Source: Gammaproteobacteria bacterium
GTDB taxonomy: Bacteria; Pseudomonadota; Gammaproteobacteria; SZUA-140
Direction of reading: 5' to 3'
DNA: 64,000 bases
NCBI GenBank assembly: GCA_015491865.1
Contig: WFVD01000009.1
Span: forward strand, 31,048 to 95,047
Below, one piece after another: positions 34,393-42,921 of this stretch; the stretch's first letter is position 1, and each line of letters begins with the position of its first letter. The position numbers were made by a program, and so were the translations under genes. The notes under the pieces are model-generated. The model saw only the letters and a list, made by a program, of their open reading frames with translations, did not search any database and had not been told where the DNA came from.

Positions 34393-34875
34393 ATGAGCGA
34401 AAAAGTAGACATTGAAAAGATCGGCACCTCAACACTTGGCAATGAATTAAGCCTGAAAGAGTGTGAAGTGGTCGCCTCCATTATGGAGGTTCGCACCCTT
34501 CAGGATGGAGAGCACCTGATCAATGAACGTGGGCACGAGCACACACTTTTTCTACTGGTAGAGGGCAAGCTTGATGTGATCAGCTCATCGGCCCACAAAA
34601 CTGAACCCGTTTATGCGATGGCGCCGGGCGAGGTTGCTGGCACAAGGGCCTTTATTGAACAGACACCGCGCCGGGCTACGCTCCGAGCTGTTGGCAACAC
34701 GACCATCTATACACTCGAACCTGCGCCATTTGAAGCGCTGTTAAAGAGCCGCCCCGATATCGTTTACAAGGTGATGCGGGCGCTGTTCCGGATTACGCAT
34801 GAAAATTTACGCCGCATGAACCGTGAAACGGAGCAGCTTACTAACTACATTAATAAATCCAATGGGCGCTACTAA
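34393..34875 (+). CDS. cyclic nucleotide-binding domain protein
   Basis: A 160-residue single-domain protein. The ATG at 34393 is chosen because AAGGAG lies 7-8 bases before it; the frame is open further upstream but without a ribosome binding site. Residues about 15-130 form a CAP-ED/cNMP-binding beta-barrel (EHTLFLLVEGKLDVISSS, MAPGEVAGTRAFIEQTPRRA). No helix-turn-helix domain follows, so it is not a CRP-type regulator. It may be a stand-alone sensor or adaptor; ligand and partner are unknown. Confidence 0.87.
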   Translation: MSEKVDIEKIGTSTLGNELSLKECEVVASIMEVRTLQDGEHLINERGHEHTLFLLVEGKLDVISSSAHKTEPVYAMAPGEVAGTRAFIEQTPRRATLRAVGNTTIYTLEPAPFEALLKSRPDIVYKVMRALFRITHENLRRMNRETEQLTNYINKSNGRY

Positions 34876-34905
34876 ACTCATCAACACCGATCGAAGTCGT
34901 ACTGA

Positions 34906-35220
34906 CTACCCCTTTTCACCCCCCATGCATGGGGGCGATAATGGTGCCGCACCCTCTTTTTCACGCCACTCTGCAGGCGTATAAAGGTGCATAGCCAGCG
35001 CATGCACGCCTGACTTCAGCTCCTCCGCCAACACCTGATAGAGCCGTTGATGACGCTTCACCAGGCTGTCCCCTTCAAAGACATCTGCAACCAGAGTGAC
35101 CTTAAAGTGAGACTCCGACCCAGCCGGAACGTTGTGGTTACCGCTCTCATTAACAACCTCAAGATGTACCGGTGTTAACGCATTGCTGAGCTTGTGTATG
35201 ATCTGATTTTGTAGCTGCAT
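34906..35220 (-). CDS. bolA: BolA family protein
   Basis: A 104-residue protein with the BolA fold: HLEVVNESGNHNVPAGSESH, FKVTLVADVFEGDSLVKRHQ and LYQVLAEELKSGVHALAMHL. The conserved His of the RHQ segment, used with monothiol glutaredoxins for Fe-S binding, is present. The C-terminal tail after about residue 85 is unusual and Pro/Gly-rich. It lies 21 bases downstream of a DUF3025 gene on the same strand; no glutaredoxin gene is adjacent. Confidence 0.93.
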   Translation of the reverse strand: MQLQNQIIHKLSNALTPVHLEVVNESGNHNVPAGSESHFKVTLVADVFEGDSLVKRHQRLYQVLAEELKSGVHALAMHLYTPAEWREKEGAAPLSPPCMGGEKG

Positions 35221-35241
35221 GCTTTGAAGTGTCCCTGATAC

Positions 35242-36108
35242 TTATCCCGTCTTCTGCTTTTTGCCGCCTCGTCCGGGGCGAAAATAGTGCCGATTATCGT
35301 AATAGCTTTCGTTACCGTTGTCTGCATCCCAGCCCGGCATGCCTAGCACAGGAAATGGTGAGAGGTCTTTCGGCACACTCAACTGTTCACGATCTGAGAG
35401 CGCTGCGAGCAGCGTATCATCGGCCCATGCCAGCCGTTGGCTGTTGCTTAACTGAAAAAAGTCGTCGCTACAGTGAAATAAAATTGTATTTGCGGTCATA
35501 CCGATATAAGGCGCTAACCCTTTTTCATACATGGCGTGACCAAAGACCATGCAGGTTAGCTTCTCCTGTAGCGCCTCTCGCTGTTGCCAGAATAGTGGTT
35601 TCCACTGAAAATCCCGCACCATCTGTAATAGTTTTTTATCCGATGAGATGATCAACGCTCCCCCTTCATCAAATAGTGAGAGCATATTTTCCAGCGCTGA
35701 ACGCCGCCCCAGTTCAACACCCGACTCAATCCTCGCCTGCGCCAGCGGAATATGGCTCTCATTAATCATCGCCTTGGTGCGAGGAAACATGATCCAGGTG
35801 AGCAGCTGAAAAAAATCGTGCCAGTTTTCGGTTCGGGTCTGGATCTCACCACTCAGATAGATACGTGGTGCATAGTGCTGTTCGAAACGACCCGGTTTAT
35901 CGGCCTGCGGCACGACGCGCAGCGGGTGCCCATTACGCGTCGTCACCGGTGACTCCTGCTGCGCCAGTAGTAACTGGTAATCATCCAGCGTCGGCCATTC
36001 GCTAACAAAAGCGCGGTACCAGGGGCTGAACCCGTCCAGTGTGCGGAACATCGGTGAGCGCGTTGAAAACAGTGGATCCCACTGGGACGGAACGTCTAAA
36101 CGAGCCAT
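35242..36108 (-). CDS. DUF3025 family protein
   Basis: A 288-residue soluble protein of the DUF3025 family. I chose the Met at 36108 (MARLDVPSQWDPLF); the frame continues upstream but would overlap the preceding gene. Conserved-looking parts are NWHDFFQLLTWIMFPRTKAM, INESHIPLA and LFDEGGALIISSD. It has no signal peptide or membrane segment. Function unknown. It lies between the UPF0149 gene and bolA on the same strand and is probably cotranscribed with both. Confidence 0.83.
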   Translation of the reverse strand: MARLDVPSQWDPLFSTRSPMFRTLDGFSPWYRAFVSEWPTLDDYQLLLAQQESPVTTRNGHPLRVVPQADKPGRFEQHYAPRIYLSGEIQTRTENWHDFFQLLTWIMFPRTKAMINESHIPLAQARIESGVELGRRSALENMLSLFDEGGALIISSDKKLLQMVRDFQWKPLFWQQREALQEKLTCMVFGHAMYEKGLAPYIGMTANTILFHCSDDFFQLSNSQRLAWADDTLLAALSDREQLSVPKDLSPFPVLGMPGWDADNGNESYYDNRHYFRPGRGGKKQKTG

Positions 36109-36133
36109 AACAAAACGTCTAACAACAATACAT

Positions 36134-36697
36134 TCAGTGCTGTCGATTACGCCAGAAGTTGTAAAGCCCGACAACGGAGCCCGGCAACATCTCAATCCAG
36201 GCATCATACTCTTCGTCATCCATTTCAGTTGCCTCTTCATCATCATGCAGCAGCGCTAATTTTGCAATCGGTGCCAACAGTGTCTGCTCCGCTTTCGGTA
36301 GCTGCTCCCAGTGATGGGTCTGACTCGCGACAGCCAGCATAAAACCGAAACACCACCCTTCGTATGATTCCACTACTTCATCGCCATCAATCTCTTCCAG
36401 CACCATCGGTTCAAAAGCCGCATCGCTCGTAAGCGCCGTGGCGATCTCCTGCTGCATGCGAATAAGATAGCTGCGCATGCGCGCTTCACTCTCGGCATCC
36501 GCAAATTGCGGCCTACCCCATACTGCTTCAAGCCACTCATCACTCGTCGTCATCTCTGGGCCAACCGTCAGTGCCGTTAAATAGCCATGCGCTTCATCAA
36601 GCGTGAGGCAATCCTCCCCCTCAGCCGCAGCCAGCAGAAAACTGTCCAGCTCTGAAAACTCTTCATCGGTCAATTGTGCTTCGATCTGGGATGGCAT
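36134..36697 (-). CDS. UPF0149 (YecA/YgfB) family protein
   Basis: An acidic, mostly helical 187-residue protein of the YgfB/YecA family. The Met at 36697 (MPSQIEAQLTDEEFSEL) follows AGGA by about 9 bases and is preferred to Met codons at 36733. The motif LTLDEAHGYLTALTVGP, then WCFGFMLAV and DEEYDAWIEMLPGSVVGLYNFW are typical. Some YecA members end in a Cys/His SEC-C metal-binding motif; this one does not. Function unknown. Confidence 0.88.
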   Translation of the reverse strand: MPSQIEAQLTDEEFSELDSFLLAAAEGEDCLTLDEAHGYLTALTVGPEMTTSDEWLEAVWGRPQFADAESEARMRSYLIRMQQEIATALTSDAAFEPMVLEEIDGDEVVESYEGWCFGFMLAVASQTHHWEQLPKAEQTLLAPIAKLALLHDDEEATEMDDEEYDAWIEMLPGSVVGLYNFWRNRQH

Positions 36698-36850
36698 TAA
36701 TATAAAATCCTGTGAATGGACACTGCTCATCAAACAGTAAATTGATGAGAAAGTAAGAGGGGCAAAAAAGCAGCTGCTTCTGGGCCTCCCAGCAATGGGA
36801 TGATCTTAGTCGATCTACCGCCAACATCAAAGCAAACAGTGATATAAAAG

Positions 36851-37102
36851 ATGAAATTAGCGCGTGAAATGCCATCGCTCATGCCAGACCCTGAGATCAT
36901 GCAGAGGCTGATCACCACCCGCATGCCTTTTGGTCGATACAGCGGCCGGTTGCTGATTGATCTACCTGAACCCTATGTGGTGTGGTTTGCCGGAAAAGGC
37001 TTCCCGACGGGCGAGCTTGGCGAACTGCTCTGTATTGTTCATGAGGTGAAGATTAATGGCCTTGAACCACTCTTCGCACCGCTCAGAGGTGGTGCTGGTT
37101 GA
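36851..37102 (+). CDS. DUF3820 family protein
   Basis: An 83-residue protein with MPFGRYSGRLLIDLPEPYVVWF near residues 25-46, the hallmark of DUF3820, followed by GELGELLCIVHEVKINGLEP. Several Met codons near the N-terminus (residues 1, 7, 11) leave the exact start open because none has a strong ribosome binding site. The family is annotated elsewhere as a quorum-regulated virulence factor or linked to nucleases; the role here is unknown. It converges on the DUF1499 gene with a 4-base gap. Confidence 0.8.
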   Translation: MKLAREMPSLMPDPEIMQRLITTRMPFGRYSGRLLIDLPEPYVVWFAGKGFPTGELGELLCIVHEVKINGLEPLFAPLRGGAG

Positions 37103-37106
37103 TGGC

Positions 37107-37538
37107 CTATTGCTGTTCGTAGAGCGCTCGAATCCCCTCAAGACGACGACGATTGGCACCAAAGTCGTAATACCCACTACGAGATGCCGAGCGCATCTGA
37201 ATCAGCTCATTCTCGTCATCAAAAAAGAAGGTCACATCATCGACAAAGCGCAGCACCGCGCTCGTCACTGCAACCCGTAAATAGCGCGGGGTATCCTCCA
37301 GGATCTCTGCATTATCGAGCTGAGAAAGTGCTGAGAGCAGCCGCAGGCGCGCAGTGGCACGGTCACCGCCATAGCGCATCGGAGCGATACGCTGCTCATC
37401 CTTCTTTGCCAGCGACGAAACACAATTGGGACTATCAGGACAAGGTTTAAGTCTATCTTCTGCCATACCCTTCGTAGCGGCACATAATAATAAAAATATC
37501 AGGCAGTAGCGCGAGAAAGATAGAATCATTCGCGCCAC
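37107..37538 (-). CDS. DUF1499 family protein, exported
   Basis: A 143-residue protein with an N-terminal signal peptide (about 1-26, hydrophobic [15 protein letters not shown]). DUF1499 features follow: [13 protein letters not shown] near 33-45, then [34 protein letters not shown] (written in two parts: [16 protein letters not shown], and [17 protein letters not shown]). Two Cys around the PCPDSPNC segment may form a disulfide in the periplasm. Function unknown. It overlaps the upstream creA gene by 13 bp, which points to cotranslation. Confidence 0.85.
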   Translation of the reverse strand: MARMILSFSRYCLIFLLLCAATKGMAEDRLKPCPDSPNCVSSLAKKDEQRIAPMRYGGDRATARLRLLSALSQLDNAEILEDTPRYLRVAVTSAVLRFVDDVTFFFDDENELIQMRSASRSGYYDFGANRRRLEGIRALYEQQ

Positions 37539-38005
37539 GGCATTATCGGGATTGTGGAAATACTATTTTTTGGTGAACCGTCAACCAGCTTATCGCTATA
37601 GCTGAGATAGATAAGCGTATTTCGTTTCTGATCATAAAAACGAACCACCTGTAATGATTTAAACAGAATCGAGGTGCTCTTTTTAAACACCTCCTGCCCA
37701 TCCAGTTTGCCAGATCTGACCTTGTTCGGCAGGCTGATGGGGCCGGTCTGTCGGCAGGCGATCGAGGCGTCAGAGGTATCCTCCGCAAGCCCCAGCGAAC
37801 CACTCATACCACCTGTTTTAGCGCGACTCAGGTGACAGGTTGCACCGGGAATAACAGGATCATCAAACGCCTCAACAACAATCTTGTCATTAGCCCCCAG
37901 CAGCTTTATCTTTGTACTGACACTTCCAATCACCTCCGCATAAATCGACGGCGGTAACAGTAACATCATCGCGATAGCCGTTGTCGTACAAATTCTGCTA
38001 TTCAT
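37526..38005 (-). CDS. creA: CreA family protein, exported
   Basis: A 159-residue protein with a signal peptide (about 1-23, ending IYAEV) and the conserved CreA segments [40 protein letters not shown] and [10 protein letters not shown]. The two Cys near 58 and 83 are typical and probably form a disulfide. Function unknown in all species. Its overlap with the DUF1499 gene suggests a two-gene periplasmic unit. Confidence 0.9.
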   Translation of the reverse strand: MNSRICTTTAIAMMLLLPPSIYAEVIGSVSTKIKLLGANDKIVVEAFDDPVIPGATCHLSRAKTGGMSGSLGLAEDTSDASIACRQTGPISLPNKVRSGKLDGQEVFKKSTSILFKSLQVVRFYDQKRNTLIYLSYSDKLVDGSPKNSISTIPIMPWRE

Positions 38006-38202
38006 CTTTCCCCTGCCTTATTTTTAGTCGATCACAATCTGACCCGCCAATTCTATCCCACAACGCACCAGAAAAGCGATAACAGGTCCGCTGGGGTGCC
38101 ATCACCACTGTGCAATCATCGAGAGAGACCTAAAGTGAAGGGATTCACCTGCCGCTCAAACAGGTAGAGGCGAGTCAGAACAGGCAGTTGGAGGCCTCAG
38201 CA

Positions 38203-38646
38203 ATGATAAAACGATTAAATGATATTCCAGTCTATTCTAGCAATCAAACCACTATTGAGGCAGCGGTGTTCAATACGATTCGTCTTGCGACACAGCGCCT
38301 GGCGCTGCCGATTCGCATGACCCTGCCACGCTTTCAGTATCTTGATATCATCATTGACCACGACTCATGGGCCTGTGTCGACAGGAGTCTCAATGATCTG
38401 CCTGTCGTCGCGTGGACTGAATTTGAGACTGCCAGCCGTACTACACTGCATCTACCCATCACCTGCAAGGTTTCAAACTACCATGTTCAGTCACCACAGA
38501 TTATTGATGGCGCACTGGCATTCACCCAGATGGCGCTGGAAAGAAAGCTATCGGCAGCCGCCTCTGCCACCCCGATTCAATCCCCACCGGCCGACATCAG
38601 CCAACTCTACTGCCGATTGCCTGGCACCACTTCTCAACGCCGCTAA
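38203..38646 (+). CDS. hypothetical protein, unrecognised
   Basis: A 147-residue protein I do not recognise. The ATG at 38203 is chosen because GGAGG (38190-38194) lies 8 bases before it. There is no signal peptide or membrane segment. Its centre (ITCKVSNYHVQSPQIIDGAL) looks beta-rich, and residues about 15-45 look helical (TIEAAVFNTIRLATQRLALP). The last 30 residues are Ala/Pro/Ser-rich and probably disordered. Neighbours (creA divergent, DUF3592 downstream) give no clear functional clue. Codon use is like its surroundings. Confidence 0.7.
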   Translation: MIKRLNDIPVYSSNQTTIEAAVFNTIRLATQRLALPIRMTLPRFQYLDIIIDHDSWACVDRSLNDLPVVAWTEFETASRTTLHLPITCKVSNYHVQSPQIIDGALAFTQMALERKLSAAASATPIQSPPADISQLYCRLPGTTSQRR

Positions 38647-38731
38647 GCTGACATAGATAGAGGCGCGCCTTATTCGCGGCAATTTTGTAATGAGGTATAC
38701 TGCCAGCCCCAACCAATGCTGGAGAAAACCA

Positions 38732-39163
38732 TTGAGTTACTACGCCCTGATCATCAGCGCCTTTATTGTTGTCGGTTTAATGCTCACTGCCTTTGGCTGG
38801 CGCGCCTTCCAGAAAGCGAAGTCCACCAATGAATGGCCATCGGTCACAGGTAACATCAGCGAAACGCGCATGGCATCTGATGAGAATGATCTGCTGCCCG
38901 ACATCCGTTTTAGCTATACCGTTGATAACAGGCGCTTCGAGGGGCGACTGGAATTTCCTCCTGGCACCATGCCGATGCCCGGCTTTGCGGCCAATCAGAT
39001 AGAGAAATATCCGCTGGGCAGTGATGTCATGGTCTACTACAACCCGCAACAGCCCGATCAGGCAACACTTGAACCCGGACGAGCCAGAGATGATTGGCTC
39101 CTGCTTGCTGTCGGCATTGGCTTTACCGCCATCGGCCTGTGCGCACTCTTTTTTAGCGGTTAA
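38732..39163 (+). CDS. DUF3592 family membrane protein
   Basis: A small protein with two membrane segments (about 4-22 and the last 20 residues) enclosing a beta-rich extracytoplasmic domain: WPSVTGNISETRM, RFSYTVDNRRFEGRLEF and YPLGSDVMVYYNPQQPDQAT, typical of DUF3592. I prefer the TTG start at 38732 (LSYYALIISAF), with GGAG 7 bases upstream, giving 143 residues; an in-frame ATG at 38690 lacks a ribosome binding site. It ends 20 bases before the cytochrome gene. Function unknown. Confidence 0.8.
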   Translation: MSYYALIISAFIVVGLMLTAFGWRAFQKAKSTNEWPSVTGNISETRMASDENDLLPDIRFSYTVDNRRFEGRLEFPPGTMPMPGFAANQIEKYPLGSDVMVYYNPQQPDQATLEPGRARDDWLLLAVGIGFTAIGLCALFFSG

Positions 39164-39183
39164 TTGATTGTAAGGAAGTTACC

Positions 39184-39603
39184 ATGAAGTTTTCTCTATT
39201 TATTGTCACCCTGCTGCTGCTCAGCGCCTGTGATATCGATGGTTCCATGCGCGCTAATTCAAAAGATGGTAGCGCTGTCGATGCACGTGTAATCGCTGCA
39301 AAATCGGGCTGCATGGGGTGTCATGCTGTCTCAAATAGCGTCTATGGCCCCGCCTGGCAGCTTGTTAGTCAGCGCTACCTGGACGTGCCCGACGCGAAAG
39401 CGCAACTCATTTACCATATCAGAACAGGCAGTGCAGGACGCTGGGACCAGGTGACAGGAGGCAGGCGGATGCCGCCACAGAAAGGCGCTATCAGCGATGC
39501 CGAGCTAGAGATCGTCGTCGATTACATTTTAGCACTTGCTGCACCAAAACCTGCTCAGGCTGCAGCGACTGTGGAATCGGAGCTACCCGTCGGAACCCAT
39601 TAA
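39184..39603 (+). CDS. lipoprotein c-type cytochrome
   Basis: A 139-residue class I cytochrome c. The N-terminus is a lipoprotein signal with lipobox LLSAC, the Cys near residue 16. One haem site CMGCH follows near 43-47, with a probable axial Met in GGRRMPPQKGAISDAE. The fold resembles the small cytochrome c551/c5 type. Membrane-anchored in the periplasm, it probably carries electrons to a terminal oxidase or reductase, but no partner gene is adjacent. AAGGAAG precedes the ATG. Confidence 0.9.
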   Translation: MKFSLFIVTLLLLSACDIDGSMRANSKDGSAVDARVIAAKSGCMGCHAVSNSVYGPAWQLVSQRYLDVPDAKAQLIYHIRTGSAGRWDQVTGGRRMPPQKGAISDAELEIVVDYILALAAPKPAQAAATVESELPVGTH

Positions 39604-39632
39604 CGCCTCTGCAGAAACGTGACGTAATGCTA

Positions 39633-39893
39633 CTACTGGAGCAGCGGATGATCCGCAGGCAGCTGTTTTGAATACCAGATAGCCAGCTTATGTTTTACCG
39701 ATTTCTGAGAGACCTGGTCTTCAGGCATCGCCTGAATCAGCTTGTCGTGCACCAGTAATCGATAAATATAGAGCGCCTTGTCATTCACTGAATCAGCATT
39801 GTCAAATTGCGCCGCACCGCGCGCTTCCGCATAGCGTACCCCGGCAGCAATTGCCCCCTTTATCAATTCAACTTCATTTTTGAGTTTCTTCAT
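39633..39893 (-). CDS. DUF5062 family protein
   Basis: An 86-residue helical protein starting MKKLKNEVELIKGAIAAGVR; the Met at 39893 has GAGGG just upstream and is preferred to the further upstream ATG. DKALYIYRLLVHDKLIQAMP and KHKLAIWYSKQLPADHPLLQ match DUF5062. Function unknown. Its start overlaps the end of the TrmH-family gene by 20 bp, indicating cotranslation. It converges on the cytochrome gene with a 29-base gap. Confidence 0.82.
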   Translation of the reverse strand: MKKLKNEVELIKGAIAAGVRYAEARGAAQFDNADSVNDKALYIYRLLVHDKLIQAMPEDQVSQKSVKHKLAIWYSKQLPADHPLLQ

Positions 39894-40500
39894 TCGCACC
39901 CTCAATATTGCTGGCCAGACTGGCAGGCCGAATAGATCGCGGCAGATCACCCGTTATCTCATACACCGCTATCGCACAGGCAGCCGCAACATTCATCGAT
40001 GAGTTCTGACCCAACATCGGAATATGAACTGTCTGATCGGCAATTTCAAGCAATGGCTGGCTTACCCCCTGCTGCTCTGCCCCCAGAATCAGGCAGATCT
40101 TCCCCGCCCTGCTGAAATCGACATCTTTCAGATCCACACTCTGCGCGGTCAACTCCAGAGCCACAAAGCAGTAACCCTGTTCACGCAGGTGCAGGAGCGT
40201 TGCATTAAGATCATCACAGCGCTCATAAAGAACCACTTTATCTGCTGAACGGGCCGTGCGTGTCAGGCGTCGATTGGGCGGTGAAACGGTGTTACCACAA
40301 AGAAGCAGCCGCTCAACCCCCAGCGCATCGGCAAGACGGAAGATAGCCCCCACATTCGCCGCATCGCAAATACCATCCAGCAGTAATGTGAGCGGAAAGC
40401 GCTCTCTTCCAACCTGGTGATCCTTATGTATCAACTGCCGATTACGCTCTGCCATGGCGAACAGACCCTTATATAATGGATGCGCTAACAGAGAGCCCAT
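39874..40500 (-). CDS. TrmH/SpoU-family RNA methyltransferase
   Basis: A 208-residue SPOUT-class methyltransferase, AdoMet-dependent 2'-O-methylation of RNA being the expected reaction. The SPOUT motifs are visible: LLLDGICDAANVGAIFRLAD (motif 1, here with Cys-Asp where Asn-Pro are common), LILGAEQQGVSQPLLE (motif 2) and VHIPMLGQNSSMNVAAACAI (motif 3, knot). The target RNA cannot be inferred. It lacks the N-terminal RNA-binding domain of RlmB, which is encoded separately at 58195-58956. Confidence 0.9.
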   Translation of the reverse strand: MGSLLAHPLYKGLFAMAERNRQLIHKDHQVGRERFPLTLLLDGICDAANVGAIFRLADALGVERLLLCGNTVSPPNRRLTRTARSADKVVLYERCDDLNATLLHLREQGYCFVALELTAQSVDLKDVDFSRAGKICLILGAEQQGVSQPLLEIADQTVHIPMLGQNSSMNVAAACAIAVYEITGDLPRSIRPASLASNIEGANEETQK

Positions 40501-40577
40501 TCCAGGATAGATTCAAGATAACACCCATTTATCCCGATAAATATAGCGATAAGACCACACTGAGATAACAGCAAGTA

Positions 40578-41180
40578 ATGAGCACCCCTCCTGAGGCACT
40601 ACCAAATTTTAAACATATCAAACGCTACTGGGACTTCTCGCGTAAAAACTTCATCGCGAAGATCTTGCCGGGCGAGATCTATGTTACCAAGAATCATGAG
40701 CTGGTCTCGACACTGCTTGGCTCCTGCATTGCGGTCTGCATGCGTGACAGGATCAACCACATCGGCGGGATGAATCATTTCAAGCTGCCCACTGCAGATG
40801 GCAGTGCCGGCAATAGTGCCAACTATGGTCTCTATGCGATGGAGCTGCTCATCAATGAGATCATGAAAAATGGCGGCAAGCGCGCCAATCTTGAATGCCA
40901 TGTGTTCGGGGGCGGCCGCGTCATCTCATCAATCAAAAGCAATATTGGTGATAAAAATATCACCTTTGTCATGCGCTTTCTTAAAGAGGAGCGGATCAAA
41001 ATTGTCCAGCAAAAGACTGGGGGCACCTGTGCGCTACAGGTCTATTATCACCCCGTCACCGGCCACGCTTTCTCCGTCACACTTGATGAAAGCCGATCTC
41101 GGAAAGTAAAAGAAGAAGAGCAGCGCTACGTTACCAGGGTCAATCAGGAAATTGAAGACGCCGGTATCACCTATTTTTAG
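40578..41180 (+). CDS. cheD: chemoreceptor glutamine deamidase CheD
   Basis: Deamidates glutamines of chemoreceptors. It has 200 residues. The catalytic Cys is in STLLGSCIAVCMRDR (near 47), the His in IGGMNHFKLP, and the FGGGRVISSIKSNIGDKNI segment belongs to the same active site. A basic C-terminal tail follows. No other che gene, receptor or flagellar gene lies in the window, so this is an orphan copy. It stands between the TrmH-family gene and apeB. Confidence 0.93.
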   Translation: MSTPPEALPNFKHIKRYWDFSRKNFIAKILPGEIYVTKNHELVSTLLGSCIAVCMRDRINHIGGMNHFKLPTADGSAGNSANYGLYAMELLINEIMKNGGKRANLECHVFGGGRVISSIKSNIGDKNITFVMRFLKEERIKIVQQKTGGTCALQVYYHPVTGHAFSVTLDESRSRKVKEEEQRYVTRVNQEIEDAGITYF

Positions 41181-41262
41181 GGCGACGACATCTGCAGCAG
41201 GACTCTTAGAACAACTCATGATAGATTAACCGTTCATTAACATAGCAACTCATGAGACGCAG

Positions 41263-42552
41263 ATGAAACAGGCGCAACAACTTCTGGAATTTATCGATAA
41301 TAGCCCGACACCGTGGCATGCAGTCGCGACCACTGTTGCGATGTTAGAGGCCCACGGTTTCAGGGCGCTCTGTGAAAAGCAGGTGTGGCAATTAACCAGC
41401 GGTGAACGCTATTACGCTATCCGCGACCAGTCGTCGATCATCGCCTTTGTGACAGGCAAGCGGGCACCTAGCGAGAGTGGCTATCGCATCATCGGCGCTC
41501 ACACCGACTCACCCGGCCTGCGCCTCAAACCCAATCCTGAACAGAGACGAGGAAGTTATCTACGCCTCGGCGTCGAAGTGTACGGCAGCCCAGTTCTCGC
41601 CACCTTTGCTGACCGTGATCTTTCGCTCGCAGGTCGCGTTAGCGTCAGAACCGACAACGGCGAACAGCCGTTTGAGTCGCGTCTGCTGCGCTTTGATGAT
41701 TCGATTGTTCGTCTGCCCAATCTCGCCATCCATCTCAACCGGGGGGTGAATAAAGAGGGGTTAAAATTTAACGCGCAGGAGGAGCTACCACTGATATTTT
41801 CCCAGCCAGGCCCGGAAGGGGGCGGCTTCAAAGCGCTGGTTGCAGAACAGCTACAGATTGATGAAGCTGATATTCTTGCGTGGGAACTCGCCACATACGA
41901 CACACAGCCCGGAATATTCTTTGGTGTCGATCAGGCATTCATCAGCAACAGCCAGCTTGATAATCTCGCCTCATGCCATGCTGCGCTCCTGGCGCTCATC
42001 GAAACAGTCGACAGGCCGGCAGATGTAACGCAGATGATCGCCTTTTTTGATCACGAAGAGGTCGGCAGCTGTAGTGCCAAAGGGGCAGACAGCAGCTTTC
42101 TTAACGATGTATTAAAACGCCTCAGCAGCGCCTTTGAAAACAACCATCAGGCACATCACCAGGCTGTTGCCAACAGTTATATGCTAAGTGCAGACATGGC
42201 CCACGCCTGGCACCCTAACTTCAGTAGCCAACATGAACCAGAACACCAACCCATCATCAATAGTGGGCCGGTAATCAAAATCAACACCAGCCAACGCTAT
42301 ACGACCGATGCGCACACCGAGGCACTTTTTGTTGCGATCTGTGAAGATGAACAAATACCCTTCCAGAAGTTTGTTAACCGGAGCGATCTCGCCTGCGGCA
42401 GCACCATCGGACCGATCTCTGCCGCAAGAACCGGGATACGTTCACTCGATGTGGGCAATCCGATGTGGGCGATGCACAGTATTCGTGAAAGTGCCGGCGC
42501 AGTCGATCACGACCATATGATCCGCGCAATGAGCGCTTTTCTGCGCTGCTAA
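41263..42552 (+). CDS. apeB: M18 family aminopeptidase
   Basis: Zinc aminopeptidase of family M18, probably cytosolic and dodecameric. It has 429 residues, the normal length. Metal and catalytic motifs are intact: IIGAHTDSPGLRLKPN near the N-terminal third, the di-acid FFDHEEVGSCSAKGA, and LSADMAHAWHPNF with SLDVGNPMWAMHSIRE at the end. The start MKQAQQLLEFIDNSPTPWHA is typical of the family. It appears to be a single-gene unit. Confidence 0.96.
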   Translation: MKQAQQLLEFIDNSPTPWHAVATTVAMLEAHGFRALCEKQVWQLTSGERYYAIRDQSSIIAFVTGKRAPSESGYRIIGAHTDSPGLRLKPNPEQRRGSYLRLGVEVYGSPVLATFADRDLSLAGRVSVRTDNGEQPFESRLLRFDDSIVRLPNLAIHLNRGVNKEGLKFNAQEELPLIFSQPGPEGGGFKALVAEQLQIDEADILAWELATYDTQPGIFFGVDQAFISNSQLDNLASCHAALLALIETVDRPADVTQMIAFFDHEEVGSCSAKGADSSFLNDVLKRLSSAFENNHQAHHQAVANSYMLSADMAHAWHPNFSSQHEPEHQPIINSGPVIKINTSQRYTTDAHTEALFVAICEDEQIPFQKFVNRSDLACGSTIGPISAARTGIRSLDVGNPMWAMHSIRESAGAVDHDHMIRAMSAFLRC

Positions 42553-42921
42553 TCAGCCGCCTCTCCACCAGCTTCATTCGGTCAAAGTTGATTCAGACAC
42601 CGCTCGCTAAACATCGATGTTGCGTACGCCGTTACAAACGCCGCCATGCTAAATACTGATTCTGTTGGGCCAGTAAAATAAAGTCACACCACCATATTCG
42701 CAATGCCGAACAATTATCACTTCTGACTCATGCCAGCCACTCTTTTGAGAATAGGCCGAATCCGGCTAAATCTTACTTATCGAGATGACAGAAAGCTGTC
42801 GCAACAAAGAACAGGGAGGGTAACTTACTGTTATTAATAATTATTTTTATTTTTGACGCCCTGAAAAGAGAGGTAAAATAATGTAAAATCGTATTGAGAT
42901 TTATTTAAGGATCCTCAAACT
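42553..42921. other. apeB to DUF3135 intergenic region
   Basis: A 369-base gap without a credible gene. A short stem GACAG/CTGTC lies around 42786-42800, followed by a purine-rich stretch, then a very AT-rich block (42829-42855). A TTGACG/TAAAAT pair (42853-42879, spacer only 15 bp) may be the promoter of the next gene. It does not fit the c-di-GMP riboswitch consensus. Confidence 0.45.

Noticed and set aside
42780..42830. Possible c-di-GMP riboswitch before the DUF3135 gene
   Set aside because: A GACAG/CTGTC stem and a GCAACAAAG string are suggestive, but the conserved second stem and receptor sequences are absent.
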